Part shown: one piece after another, positions 44,145 through 52,847 of the stretch
Position numbering within the stretch: position 1 is the first letter of the stretch
Layout: each line of letters starts with the position of its first letter
Assembly: GCF_013283745.1 (NCBI RefSeq)
Contig: NZ_JABSTZ010000002.1
Location: 372,001-436,000 of the forward strand
Length of the DNA stretch: 64,000 bases
Source of the DNA: Aeromicrobium stalagmiti
Lineage (GTDB): Bacteria; Actinomycetota; Actinomycetes; Propionibacteriales; Nocardioidaceae
Direction: 5' to 3'
Program-made: the position numbers and the translations under genes
Notes under the pieces: generated by a model
Told to the model about the DNA's origin: nothing
Databases searched by the model: none
The model's input: only the letters and a program-made list of their open reading frames with translations

Positions 44145-44260
44145 GCCTCGACCGTAGTCGGGGCCGGGGACGAGTGCCTCCCGGCGAGCGCCGAGGCTGT
44201 GACGTGGGACAAATGTTCGACGACTTCTCCCTGCAATGACAGCAGATGGACATGGCCGTT

Positions 44261-44341
44261 CGAAATTCTGTTCGACAGGCGCTTCCTTTTGTCAGAGGCG
44301 TCCCCTATCGTCGTACATGTGTTCGATCGAACGCCTGTTCG
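44261..44341. promoter_or_regulatory. three LexA-box-like sites before the LysM gene
   Basis: CGAAATTCTGTTCG (44261-44274, one mismatch), CGTACATGTGTTCG (44312-44325, one mismatch) and CGAACGCCTGTTCG (44328-44341, perfect) surround a TATCGT -10 (44306-44311). Three sites in 81 bp suggest tight repression by LexA and strong induction on DNA damage. Confidence 0.8.
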
Positions 44342-44425
44342 CACCATCGAATGACATCGAGAGCAGCGTTCGCTCGAACACACCAAGACCATCCACACCG
44401 TCTCACTTCCCCCACGGAGGCACTC

Positions 44426-44821
44426 ATGAGCACCATCACCCTCAACCAGTTCGAGGCCCGCGAGATGCGCCACCTGCGCGCCGTCCGCGCACCGCAGCCG
44501 GTCGCCCGGCAGGCGGGGTCCGCGCACGTCCGCCTGACCCGTCGCGGCAAGCTCGTCATCCTGTCCGTCGCGGTCGCCGCGATCGCGGTCCTGGCCGTCA
44601 TGTTCGGCCCGTCCTCGACGGCGACCGGCGAGGCCGGCACGCCGCAGGAGACCACCTCGGTCCGCGTGATGGCTGGTCACACGCTGTGGGAGATCGCTGC
44701 CGAGGCCAACCCCAACGGCGACATCCGCAAGACCGTCGACGAGATCATCGAGCTCAACTCGCTCCCCAACGCCTCCGCCCTGCAGATGGGCTCGGAGATT
44801 GCGGTGCCCGTCTACCAGTAG
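44426..44821 (+). CDS. LysM-domain membrane protein, probable SOS cell-division inhibitor
   Basis: A 131-residue protein: about 42 cytoplasmic residues, one membrane helix (about 43-62, LVILSVAVAAIAVLAVMFG), and an extracellular LysM domain (about 80-129, VMAGHTLWEIAAEANPNGD ... LNSLPNASALQMGSEIAVPV) that should bind peptidoglycan. GGAGG precedes the ATG. The position next to lexA, small size, TM-LysM layout and SOS boxes match the functional analogues ChiZ (Rv2719c) of M. tuberculosis, DivS of Corynebacterium and YneA of Bacillus, which halt division after DNA damage. Function by analogy. Confidence 0.8.
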   Translation: MSTITLNQFEAREMRHLRAVRAPQPVARQAGSAHVRLTRRGKLVILSVAVAAIAVLAVMFGPSSTATGEAGTPQETTSVRVMAGHTLWEIAAEANPNGDIRKTVDEIIELNSLPNASALQMGSEIAVPVYQ

Positions 44822-44836
44822 ACAGGTCCGTCACCA

Positions 44837-44884
44837 CCGACGTCCGCGGCGCCAGCTTGGGGAAGATGGCATCGCGGACGTCGG
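44837..44884. terminator. long inverted repeat after the LysM gene
   Basis: CCGACGTCCGCG (44837-44848) and CGCGGACGTCGG (44873-44884) form a 12-bp stem with a 24-base loop. It begins 16 bases after the LysM stop. No U-tract, so termination is only a guess. Confidence 0.4.
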
Positions 44885-44967
44885 CGTCTGTGCGCGTGTG
44901 CTGACCCGCTCGGTCGCTATCGTCGAGATGTGGGCCGTCCACGAGGACGCCGGCGGAAGATGGTGCC

Positions 44968-46218
44968 GTGGTGACTGTTGAGCCGATGAGCCTCGATCTG
45001 GCCGATCTCTACCGAGATCTCCATGCCCATCCCGAGCTGTCCTTCCAGGAGACGCGGACTGCCGATCTCGTCGCAGCCAGGCTCAGGGCGTCCGGACTGG
45101 AGACGACGACGGGAGTGGGCGGCACGGGCGTCGTCGGCGTGGTCCGCAATGGTCCCGGGCCCACGGTCATGCTGCGCGCCGACATGGACGGTCTGCCCGT
45201 CGCCGAGGACACTGGCCTGGCCTACTCGAGCACGTCGCGGGGCATCGACCTCGACGGTCGCGAGGTGCCCGTCATGCACGCGTGCGGCCATGACGTCCAT
45301 GTGACCGCCTTGGTGGGTGCTGCCGAGCAGCTGGTGGCCGATCGGCGGACCTGGTCCGGCACGCTGGTCGTGGTCTTCCAGCCCGCCGAGGAGCTGGGAC
45401 GCGGCGCGAGGGCGATGCTCGACGACGGTCTGCTCGAGCGTTTCGGAGCACCTGATGTCGTGCTGGGCCAGCACGTCGCGCCGCTGCCGGCCGGGATGCT
45501 CGCCCTGCGTGCAGGTGCCGCGTTCGCCGGCGCAGACTCGATCAAGGTGACCATGCACGGGCGGGGTGCCCACGGATCCCGTCCTGAGACGTCGGTTGAT
45601 CCGGTCGTGATGGCTGCGTCGACGATCATGCGCCTGCAGACGGTGGTCTCACGGGAGGTCGCGGCGTCTGAGACCGCGGTGCTGACGATCGGCTCGGTGC
45701 AGGCTGGCGCGACCGGCAACATCATCCCCGAGCAGGCTGTCCTGCTCCTGAGTCTTCGGACCTTCGACGAGCAGGTCCGCGATCGCGTGCTGGCGGCGGT
45801 GAGGCGGATCGTCCAGGCAGAGGCAGTCGCCTCAGGGGCAGAGCGTGAGCCCGAGGTCGAGGTGCTCGACTCGTTTCCGGCGGTCGTCAACCACGTCGGT
45901 GCCTCGGCGCGAACCCAGATCGGCTTTGACGCGGCATTCGGCCCCGGGCGGGTGGTCGACCCCGGTCCGGTCACCGGCAGTGAGGACGTGGGCCTGCTGG
46001 CGACTGCGGCCGGGGCGCCGATCGTCTACTGGTTGTTGGGGGGCGCGGATCCGGAGCTGTTCGGCACGGCCGCCGACGTCGACGGCTTCATGCGGGTGAT
46101 GCGCGATCTGCCGTCGAACCATTCACCACATTTCGCGCCGGTGATCGAGCCGACGCTCACGATGGGCGTCGGTGCGCTCGTCAGTGCTGCACGGACGTGG
46201 CTGGCTCCGGTCGTCTGA
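44968..46218 (+). CDS. M20-family amidohydrolase
   Basis: A 416-residue metallopeptidase of the M20D (hippurate/indole-acetyl-amino-acid hydrolase) group. Residues RDLHAHPELSF near 20, LRADMDGLPV near 74-83, the metal-binding HACGHDVH near 106-113, EE in FQPAEELGRGA near 140 and a C-terminal SEDVGLL/HSPHF near 340 and 390 cover the dinuclear site. The substrate is an N-acyl amino acid, not specified by sequence. GGAAGA lies eight bases before GTG 44968; a second GTG follows directly. Confidence 0.88.
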   Translation: MVTVEPMSLDLADLYRDLHAHPELSFQETRTADLVAARLRASGLETTTGVGGTGVVGVVRNGPGPTVMLRADMDGLPVAEDTGLAYSSTSRGIDLDGREVPVMHACGHDVHVTALVGAAEQLVADRRTWSGTLVVVFQPAEELGRGARAMLDDGLLERFGAPDVVLGQHVAPLPAGMLALRAGAAFAGADSIKVTMHGRGAHGSRPETSVDPVVMAASTIMRLQTVVSREVAASETAVLTIGSVQAGATGNIIPEQAVLLLSLRTFDEQVRDRVLAAVRRIVQAEAVASGAEREPEVEVLDSFPAVVNHVGASARTQIGFDAAFGPGRVVDPGPVTGSEDVGLLATAAGAPIVYWLLGGADPELFGTAADVDGFMRVMRDLPSNHSPHFAPVIEPTLTMGVGALVSAARTWLAPVV

Positions 46219-46400
46219 GGCCGGTCCACTGACTGGACGATCTCGTTCGCCAGACGATGCCGGTGGCCACAGGCCTGACGGTCTGCGTGCCGCTCGCGAC
46301 GACGGACAAGGTGGTGCTCGGCGCAGCGTCGGCAGGCACGGAGCGACGAAACGTATCGGCGAACGTATCGGTGACGGCCTGCGCCGTGCAGAATGACCGG

Positions 46401-48314
46401 ATGGGCATCACGGGGGATGGGTCATGGCACGCACGGCGACACGGCGGACAGCGGTTCTTCACGCTGGCGTGTGCCGCCCTGCTGGTCGCGACGACGGCGG
46501 CCGCGTGCTCGTCGGGTCGGCCGGATCCGCGCGACACCGCTGAGAATCTCGCGGCCGCACTGTCGAAGGCGTCGGTCAAGGGCGTCCCCGGCGCTGCGCA
46601 GGCGCAGGACGACCTGACCACGATCGTGCAGGGCATGAGCACCACCCGGGCGACGGTCACGGTCGGTGACGTCAGCACCGACGGCGACACCGCGACGGCA
46701 GACCTCAAGACCCGGTGGTCGTTCGCGGGCGACGACTGGGCCTACACGACACAGGCGAAGCTCTCCTACGTCAAGGACGCCTGGCAGGTCGACTGGAGCC
46801 CCGACATCGTGGCGCCCGACCTCGCCGCGGGCGAGCGCCTCACCATCAGCTCGGCTGCCGCGGCCCGTGGAGAGATCCTCGGAGCTGACGACGAGCCCAT
46901 CGTCACCGAGCGCACGGTCGAGCGCATCGGCATCGACAAGTCACGGATCACGGCTGCCGAGGCGGCCGGCTCGGCGAAGGCGCTCGCGCGACTGATCGAC
47001 ATCGACCCCGACACGTTCGCCGAGCGGGTCGAGGCCGCCGGGCCACAGGCCTTTGTCATCGGGATCGTCGTCCGTGCTGACTCGGGCGCAACGCTCAGCG
47101 ACGACGCGCTCGCCGGCATCCCGGGCGCGGCACAGCTCCAGGCGCAGCTGCCTCTGGCGCCGACGCGAACCTTCGGGCAGCCGATGCTCGGCGTGGTCGG
47201 CGAGGCGACGGCCGAGATCGTGGAGAAGTCCCAGGGCGCCGTGCGCTCCGGCGACATGGTGGGGCTCTCCGGGCTGGCCCGGCGCTACGACGCCCGGCTG
47301 CGCGGCACGCCCGGCGTCAGCGTCATGGTGCTGCCGGCCGACGACGGGGCGAAGAGCCGCGAGCTGTTCACCTCCGAGCCCGTCGCCGGCAAGCCGCTGC
47401 GCACCACGATCGACCTCGACCTGCAGGGAACGGCCGACGAGATCCTCGCCGACGTGAAGCCGGCGAGCGCGATCGTCGCGATCAGGCCGTCGACCGGCGA
47501 GATCGTCGCGCTCGCGAGCGGCCCGGGCGGCAAGGGAGAGGACACCGCGGCGGCCGGTCGCTATGCGCCGGGGTCGACGTTCAAGCTCGTGACGTCGTTG
47601 GCCTTCCTGCGCTCCGGTCTCGAGCCGTCCACGACGGTGCCGTGCACGGCGTCGATCACGGTCGACGGGCGCGCGTTCACCAACTACTCCGACTACCCGA
47701 GCAGCGCCATCGGTGACATCCCGCTGCGGTCGGCCATCGCCAACTCCTGCAACACCGCGATGATCGCGACCCGCGACCAGGCGCCGCAGGACGACCTGGC
47801 CGGGGCCGCTGCCGCGCTCGGTCTCGGTCCTGATCTCGACCTCGGCTATCCGGCGTTCCTCGGCTCGGTGCCGGCGAAGGCGTCCGGCACCGAGCGTGCC
47901 GCGTCGATGATCGGGCAGGGACGCATCGAGGCATCGCCGTTGTCGATGGCCGTGGTCGCCGCCTCGATCGCGAAGGGTGAGCGGGTCACGCCGACTCTGC
48001 TCGCTGATGCCTCGACCAAGCCCGCCGAGGCGGCCGCCGACCCGCTGACGAGCGGTGAGGCCAAGCAGCTGCGCGAGCTGTTCCGTGCGGTCGTCACCGA
48101 CGGCAGCGGACGGTTCCTGTCCGACGTGCCCGGCGGACCGGTCTCGGCCAAGACCGGCACCGCGGAGTACGGCAGCGACACCCCGCCCCGCACCCACGCG
48201 TGGATGATCGCGACCCAGGACGACCTGGCCGTCGCGGTGTTCGTCGGTGACGGCGAGTCCGGGTCGCAGACGGCCGGTCCGCTGCTGGAGGAGCTCTTGA
48301 GGAGCGCGTCGTGA
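46401..48314 (+). CDS. lipoprotein-type penicillin-binding protein (transpeptidase)
   Basis: A 637-residue class B PBP-like protein. Unusually, its N-terminus ends in a lipobox (VATTAAACSS, Cys near 36) instead of a membrane helix. Order: NTF2-like MecA-N domain (about 40-150), PBP dimerisation domain (about 155-335), transpeptidase domain (about 350-637) with SxxK S392-TFK, SCN of IANSCNTA near 449, and KTGT near 583. GACCGG separates a CAGAAT -10 from ATG 46401. It resembles the low-affinity PBP2a-like group of actinomycetes that cross-links peptidoglycan. The next gene overlaps its stop (GTGA). Confidence 0.88.
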   Translation: MGITGDGSWHARRHGGQRFFTLACAALLVATTAAACSSGRPDPRDTAENLAAALSKASVKGVPGAAQAQDDLTTIVQGMSTTRATVTVGDVSTDGDTATADLKTRWSFAGDDWAYTTQAKLSYVKDAWQVDWSPDIVAPDLAAGERLTISSAAAARGEILGADDEPIVTERTVERIGIDKSRITAAEAAGSAKALARLIDIDPDTFAERVEAAGPQAFVIGIVVRADSGATLSDDALAGIPGAAQLQAQLPLAPTRTFGQPMLGVVGEATAEIVEKSQGAVRSGDMVGLSGLARRYDARLRGTPGVSVMVLPADDGAKSRELFTSEPVAGKPLRTTIDLDLQGTADEILADVKPASAIVAIRPSTGEIVALASGPGGKGEDTAAAGRYAPGSTFKLVTSLAFLRSGLEPSTTVPCTASITVDGRAFTNYSDYPSSAIGDIPLRSAIANSCNTAMIATRDQAPQDDLAGAAAALGLGPDLDLGYPAFLGSVPAKASGTERAASMIGQGRIEASPLSMAVVAASIAKGERVTPTLLADASTKPAEAAADPLTSGEAKQLRELFRAVVTDGSGRFLSDVPGGPVSAKTGTAEYGSDTPPRTHAWMIATQDDLAVAVFVGDGESGSQTAGPLLEELLRSAS

Positions 48315-49288
48315 CCACCGAGATGCCGGGCGTCGACCCCACCCAGCAGGTGCCGCCGGTCGGGGAGCGACCCATGGAGCGATCCCGACCGGCCGTGCCG
48401 CAGCTGCCCGCACCCGCGCTGATCCCGATCGCCGCCGTCGTCTGGTGGGTCGTCGGCTTCCTGCCGTGGATCCTCGACGGCCTGGGCGGCTCGATCCTCG
48501 GACGCATCGGCGTCTCGCGGACCGCTGTCCCGCTGTTCGCCGGCAACGTCTCGGCGCTGGTGATCGGTGGTGGACTCGGCGGGGTGGCCGCAGGCCTCGT
48601 CGTGCTGCTGGGGCGGGACGGGCGTGCCCGCAGTGCCCTGGCCATGGCGGCCGGTGTGGCGATCGCGCTGGTCGTCACGGTCGTGCAGTCGCGCGGCGTG
48701 CTGAGCGGCGCGGCCGACGGACGCTTCGACTCCGACCCCCGGGTGCTCAACGGCCTCACGACGGGTCTCGTCGCGATGACGGTGCTGGGCCTCGCGCTGG
48801 GGCTGCTCGCCCTGACGGGGTCGGTCGGCCTCGGGGTGGCGCTTGCCGCCGTCGCCGGTGCCGCGCCGGTCTGGACCTCGTCGGTGCTCGACCAGGTCGG
48901 GCTGTTCGGTCCCGGCAGCTACGACCAGGCAGCGACCCTCGCCCGCTGGGTCGGGGCGGCGTTCCTGGTGGCTGCTCTCGTGGCGATCGGCCTGCGACCG
49001 GCGCTGCGCCTCGTGGGGTGGCCCGTCGCGATCGTCCTGGCGTGGATCGTGGGTCCGTCGGTGACCGCCGCTGCGTACATCGAGCCGCTGCTGCGCCCCG
49101 GCATGGGTCTGCCCGACATGCTCGGCGACCACGTCTCGGCGTCGCTCGACGTCTGGCGGATGGCGGCATCCTTCGAGGCGCGGCCACTCACCCCGTGGGT
49201 CGTCGCGATCATCGCCGCGGCCGGCATCGCGTTCGCGCGGTCCCAGATGGCGAAGGACGGCAGGACGACGGACGCACTCCCGACGTAG
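48311..49288 (+). CDS. polytopic membrane protein coupled to the PBP
   Basis: A 325-residue protein from GTG 48311, overlapping the PBP stop by 4 nt. A Pro-rich cytoplasmic start of about 35 residues is followed by seven or eight hydrophobic helices (PIAAVVWWVVGFLPWILDGL, ALVIGGGLGGVAAGLVVLLG, MTVLGLALGLLALTG and so on). No family recognised. Translation coupling to a PBP hints at a wall-related role. Confidence 0.7.
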   Translation: MTTEMPGVDPTQQVPPVGERPMERSRPAVPQLPAPALIPIAAVVWWVVGFLPWILDGLGGSILGRIGVSRTAVPLFAGNVSALVIGGGLGGVAAGLVVLLGRDGRARSALAMAAGVAIALVVTVVQSRGVLSGAADGRFDSDPRVLNGLTTGLVAMTVLGLALGLLALTGSVGLGVALAAVAGAAPVWTSSVLDQVGLFGPGSYDQAATLARWVGAAFLVAALVAIGLRPALRLVGWPVAIVLAWIVGPSVTAAAYIEPLLRPGMGLPDMLGDHVSASLDVWRMAASFEARPLTPWVVAIIAAAGIAFARSQMAKDGRTTDALPT

Positions 49289-49302
49289 GAGACAATGGGT
49301 CC

Positions 49303-49980
49303 ATGCGGATTCACGTGGTCGCCGACGCGGCTGACAAGGACGGCGGCTACGTCGTCGACCGGCTCGTCGAGCGCGGGGGAGAGATCGTCGAGCTCGACCG
49401 CGACGAGCTGACGCCCTACGCCGACCTCGGTGGCACCGACCTGGTCCTGCTGCTGGGCTCCGACAAGTCCGCGCACGACGAGAAGTGGACCGAGTCGGTC
49501 ACGGCCGAGATCCGGCTCGTCCGCGCGGCACTCGCGGCCGGCACCCCGGTGATGGGCATCTGCTACGGCGCTCAGGTCATGGCGCGGGCGTTGGGTGGCA
49601 CGTCGTGGCGCGCCGACCAGGCCGAGCTCGGCTGGGCGCGCGTCGACACCACCGACCACGTGCTGTGCCCCGAGGGGCCGTGGGGCCAGATGCACAAGGA
49701 CGTGTTCGCGCCCGGTCCGACGTCCCGTGTCATCGGCACGTCGTGGCGGGGCCCGCAGTGCTTCGTCGACGATGCGTTCGGCGCGCGGGCGATCGCGTGG
49801 CAGTTCCACCCCGAGGTGACCCCGCAGACCTATGAGCGGTGGGTCGACGAGGCCTACTTCGGCGACACGGGGCAGGACCCCAAGGACCTCGTCCGCCAGG
49901 CGTACGCCCATGCCCCCAACGCCCGCAACCTCGCCGACAAGCTGACCGACGCGGCGCTCGACTACCTGGGTGTCGCGTGA
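49303..49980 (+). CDS. class I glutamine amidotransferase (type 1 GATase)
   Basis: A 225-residue stand-alone class I GATase. The nucleophile is Cys87 in GICYGAQVMARALGG, the His169-x-Glu171 pair is in WQFHPEV. The family includes GuaA-like and gamma-glutamyl-peptide hydrolase-like members; the target is unknown. A GACAAT -10 ends six bases before the ATG. The next gene overlaps the stop. Confidence 0.85.
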   Translation: MRIHVVADAADKDGGYVVDRLVERGGEIVELDRDELTPYADLGGTDLVLLLGSDKSAHDEKWTESVTAEIRLVRAALAAGTPVMGICYGAQVMARALGGTSWRADQAELGWARVDTTDHVLCPEGPWGQMHKDVFAPGPTSRVIGTSWRGPQCFVDDAFGARAIAWQFHPEVTPQTYERWVDEAYFGDTGQDPKDLVRQAYAHAPNARNLADKLTDAALDYLGVA

Positions 49981-50204
49981 AGGGCCGGCCCAGCGGCTTC
50001 GAGTGGGTCGTGCGCGGCAAGGAGGTCGTCATCTCCCACCACGGCGTGGTCGCTGCGGTTCTGCGCGGCGAGAAGGCGCACCAGTTCGTCCGTGACGCCG
50101 AGTCGAGCGATCCCCAGCTGCTGATGGCGCGCCTGACAGGCAACTACAAGCGGGGCAACGAGCGCACCGCGAAGTCGCACCCGCGCAACCGCCGTCAGGG
50201 CTAG
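49977..50204 (+). CDS. small basic protein overlapping the GATase gene
   Basis: A 75-residue protein from GTG 49977 (GTGA overlap). It reads KGRPSGFEWVVRGKEVVISHHGVVAAVLRGEKA, then an amphipathic stretch and a very basic tail (NYKRGNERTAKSHPRNRRQG). The tail suggests nucleic-acid contact. Not recognised; short actinobacterial proteins of this type are often listed as hypothetical. Confidence 0.65.
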   Translation: MKGRPSGFEWVVRGKEVVISHHGVVAAVLRGEKAHQFVRDAESSDPQLLMARLTGNYKRGNERTAKSHPRNRRQG

Positions 50205-50221
50205 GCGGACCCAGACGTGAA

Positions 50222-50253
50222 GAGGCGCCCCCGGCCGAGTCCGGGGGCGCCTC
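50222..50253. terminator. bidirectional terminator between convergent genes
   Basis: GAGGCGCCCCCGG / CCGGGGGCGCCTC, a perfect 13-bp stem with a six-base loop, standing between the + strand small gene and the - strand secreted protein. Confidence 0.8.
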
Positions 50254-50272
50254 CGCCTGGGGGAGCGGCCGA

Positions 50273-51544
50273 TCAGTAGATCTGCGAGCTGGCGACGGCG
50301 ACGTAGATGTCCGCGCCGGTCCTCAGGCCGCCCTTCGGCGCCAGCAGCGTCACGTGCAGCGCGGAGACGAGGTTGCCCGTCGCACTGGTCGACTGCTCGT
50401 TGACGACCACGCGGGCGACGCCCGGGATCGTGATCGCGGTGTTCGGTGCCACCGCGATCGGGATCTTCTTGCCGGCGATCACGAGGTTGACGATCTCGGT
50501 GGTCGGCGTGTTGATGCGCTCGCCGCCGGGCAGCTTCTGTGCCCGCGACGTCGCCTGGACGGCGTCGGCCCTGATGAGACCGCTCAGCAGGTTGACTCCG
50601 GCGACCCGGTTGCTGTGCGTCACGTCAGCGGCCGTCGGCGACGTCGTCGAGCTGGTCCTGGACTCGACGACGCCGACCTTGAGCAGCAGCGGCACGTTGA
50701 CGGCGGCGGTGCTGTTGACGAGCTCGTAGCCGAAGGTGCCGCTCGGCGGCGAGGAGATCAGGGCGGTGGGGCCCGAGACCACGTTGACGGCGTTGGCGAC
50801 GGTGGCGGTCACCTGGGTGCCGAACGCGTAGCCGCCGACGCCGATGCTGTCGGACGGCACGGACGGGGCGAGCGTCGCGGAGGTCGGGTTGACGATGACC
50901 GTCGTGCCGATCGGCGAGCCCTCATAGCCCTTGAGAAGCGTCACCTTGAGCGCCGATCCCGTCGTCGTGACCTTGCCGCCGACGATGTCGACCTTCTTCT
51001 CGTTGAGCACGACCGAGGCGATGCCCGGGATGTTGACGCCCGTGTTGTTGCCGACGGCGACCGGCAGCTTCTTGCCGTTGATCGTGACCCCGAGCAGCTC
51101 GGTGTCGCTGTCGCCGGTCAGGACGGTGCCGGTGCGCCTGGACTCGGTGACGGTCTTGACGGCGTCGACCTTGATGAGTCCCTTGAGCAGCGACACGTCG
51201 GCGGTCTCGGCCGACGACGTGGCGGTGATCGTGGTGCCGACCTTGTCGGCGGAGGCCTGGGTGGAGATCGCGCCGACCTTGAGCAGGGTGCCGACGTTGG
51301 ACGAGGCCAGGGTGTTGGCCTGCGAGGCCGGATAGGTGGCTCCGCTGACGCCCGACGCCGACGTGAGGTCGGAGGAGACGACGCCGCCGACGAGTCGCAC
51401 GAACGTCCCGCCGGCGGAGGCGGCGTAGCCGTACGGGGTGTCAGGGTCTGGGTCGGCGGCGTGGGCCGGCATCGCTGCCACGGCGAGTGTCACGGTCACC
51501 GCGGTGGCGGCCGCAGCGAGGATCTTGGGTCGTCGGCTGGACAT
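50273..51544 (-). CDS. secreted protein of the choice-of-anchor P type
   Basis: A 423-residue exported protein from ATG 51544 (GGAGGT nine bases before it; longer upstream frame lacks a ribosome site). Signal peptide about 1-31 (VAAMPAHA). The mature part is two homologous halves, each with a PYGYAASAGGTFVRL- or GGYAFGTQVTATV-type opening, an A-x-LLKGLIKVDAV / LLSGLIRADAV core and an IPGIASVVLNEK / IPGVARVVVNEQ strand. This matches what databases call choice-of-anchor P proteins. No anchor is visible, so it is released or held by others. Function unknown. Confidence 0.75.
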   Translation of the reverse strand: MSSRRPKILAAAATAVTVTLAVAAMPAHAADPDPDTPYGYAASAGGTFVRLVGGVVSSDLTSASGVSGATYPASQANTLASSNVGTLLKVGAISTQASADKVGTTITATSSAETADVSLLKGLIKVDAVKTVTESRRTGTVLTGDSDTELLGVTINGKKLPVAVGNNTGVNIPGIASVVLNEKKVDIVGGKVTTTGSALKVTLLKGYEGSPIGTTVIVNPTSATLAPSVPSDSIGVGGYAFGTQVTATVANAVNVVSGPTALISSPPSGTFGYELVNSTAAVNVPLLLKVGVVESRTSSTTSPTAADVTHSNRVAGVNLLSGLIRADAVQATSRAQKLPGGERINTPTTEIVNLVIAGKKIPIAVAPNTAITIPGVARVVVNEQSTSATGNLVSALHVTLLAPKGGLRTGADIYVAVASSQIY

Positions 51545-51613
51545 GGGCGGACCTCCGGGAGTGAGCCTGCGCGGGCGGCACAGCGGGAGCGGAGCCGCGT
51601 ACACCCTGTGCAA

Positions 51614-51673
51614 CGACGGTCGTCGACTTATGTGACGGCTTGTTGCATGTGTTTTTTCGACGGTCGTACGACG
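51614..51673. repeat. repeated CGACGGTCGT motif upstream of the secreted protein
   Basis: CGACGGTCGTCG at 51614-51625 and CGACGGTCGTACGACG at 51658-51673 share a 10-bp core 44 bp apart, both palindromic at one end. They lie 70-130 bp upstream of the ATG at 51544 and bracket a possible promoter (TAAGTC on the - strand), so they may be operator sites. The regulator is unknown. Confidence 0.4.
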
Positions 51674-51749
51674 TTCACGCGTGCGAGGGTCGTCGCGGCG
51701 GGTGCCCAGGTCGAGGTCGTCGTCGCGTGGTCCTCCGGACATGACGAAA

Positions 51750-51774
51750 CCCCGACCCAGCGCATGGGTCGGGG
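51750..51774 (-). terminator. terminator of the dps-like gene
   Basis: CCCCGACCC / GGGTCGGGG, nine base pairs with a seven-base loop, followed on the - strand by GTTTCG. It is 16 bases after the dps stop. Confidence 0.75.
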
Positions 51775-51790
51775 CTCCGAGTCTGGTGTG

Positions 51791-52363
51791 TCAGTCGGTG
51801 ACGTCAGCGGCGTCGTGCGCGGCAGCCGCGGCCTTCTTCTCCGACGTGGCGTCGGCCGTCGACAGCGTCCCGCCGGTGCTCTCCAAGTGGGCCCGGATGA
51901 ACCAGTGGAACAGCTCGAGCTGACGCTGCTGGCCGATGATCATGTCCTCGGTCACCGGGTCGAGGTCGGAGGTGGCCTCCTGCGCCTTGCGGTGGTCCTT
52001 GAGGAGGTTGATGTAGACCTCGTCAAGGGCGCCGAGGTGCTCGTTGGTCGTGGCGCGTCCGAGGGAGTAGTCCTCCCACGTGCGGCCGTTGACGATCGCG
52101 CCGGGCGTGCCCAGCGGGGAGACGCCGAGCGTCGCGATGCGCTCTGCCGTCTCGTCGACCATGTCGCGGACCTCGTCGACGTGCGGGTCGATCATCTCGT
52201 GGACCGCGATGAAGTGCGGGCCGACGACGTTCCAGTGCACGTGCTTGAGCGTCAGCTGCAGGTCGTTCAGTGCGTTCAGCCGGTCCTGCAGGATGCCGGC
52301 GAGCTTCTCGCCCTCGGCGTTGGTGAGGCCGGGAATCGTGAATTTCGGGGTAGAAGTAGCCAT
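51791..52363 (-). CDS. dps: Dps-family DNA-binding ferritin-like protein
   Basis: A 190-residue Dps, forming dodecamers that store iron and protect DNA from peroxide. The ferroxidase residues are in LKHVHWNVVGPHFIAVHEMIDPHVDEVRD (His near 41 and 53, Asp near 57, Glu near 68 by family numbering). The Lys/Ala-rich C-terminal tail (EKKAAAAAHDA) could aid DNA contact. Strong terminator downstream. No oxidative regulator site was identified. Confidence 0.93.
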   Translation of the reverse strand: MATSTPKFTIPGLTNAEGEKLAGILQDRLNALNDLQLTLKHVHWNVVGPHFIAVHEMIDPHVDEVRDMVDETAERIATLGVSPLGTPGAIVNGRTWEDYSLGRATTNEHLGALDEVYINLLKDHRKAQEATSDLDPVTEDMIIGQQRQLELFHWFIRAHLESTGGTLSTADATSEKKAAAAAHDAADVTD

Positions 52364-52521
52364 GTCTGCCTATTACCCACGTCCGCCACGTTCACACGTC
52401 CTGCTGGATTGATGTGTTTGAGGTTGGCGCTGCGGTGTACCTGCCTTCTCGGCACCACAGGCCGCCGCGCGCTCACGAGGCGCATCCGCGGCGGCTTCAC
52501 CACCAGGGAGGGAACCCCCCA

Positions 52522-52782
52522 ATGGGCATCATCGGATTCATCATCGTCGGCCTCATCGCCGGATTCATCGCTCGCGCCGTCGTGCCGGGCAACGACAACT
52601 TCGGCATCATCGGCACGATCATCCTCGGCATCGTCGGCTCGTTCGTCGGTGGCTTCCTCGCGTCGCTGATCCAGGACGGTCCGGCCGAGCTCGGCGCCGC
52701 CGGCATCATCGGCTCGATCGTCGGCGCCATCGTCGCGCTGGTCGTCTACAACCAGGTCACGGGTCGCAAGAAGGTCGTCTGA
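52522..52782 (+). CDS. GlsB/YeaQ/YmgE-family stress membrane protein
   Basis: An 86-residue protein with three hydrophobic, Gly-rich segments: GIIGFIIVGLIAGFIARAVV, GIIGTIILGIVGSFVGGFLAS and AAGIIGSIVGAIVALVVYN. That is the GlsB/transglycosylase-associated family, common under general stress. GGGAGGGAA precedes ATG 52522. It lies next to dps, which is compatible with a stress role. Confidence 0.88.
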   Translation: MGIIGFIIVGLIAGFIARAVVPGNDNFGIIGTIILGIVGSFVGGFLASLIQDGPAELGAAGIIGSIVGAIVALVVYNQVTGRKKVV

Positions 52783-52800
52783 CCTCGCCGCACCACCCAC

Positions 52801-52836
52801 GAACCGGGCCGCTCCTCACGAGGAGCGGCCCGGTTC
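52801..52836. terminator. bidirectional terminator
   Basis: GAACCGGGCCGCTCCT / AGGAGCGGCCCGGTTC, a perfect 16-bp stem with a CACG loop, between the convergent GlsB-like and secreted-protein genes. Confidence 0.9.
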
Positions 52837-52847
52837 TGCGTGCAGTC

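Noticed and set aside
44206..44219. Fourth LexA box before the LysM gene (GGGACAAATGTTCG)
   Set aside because: Only the right half GTTCG matches; the left arm has too many changes.
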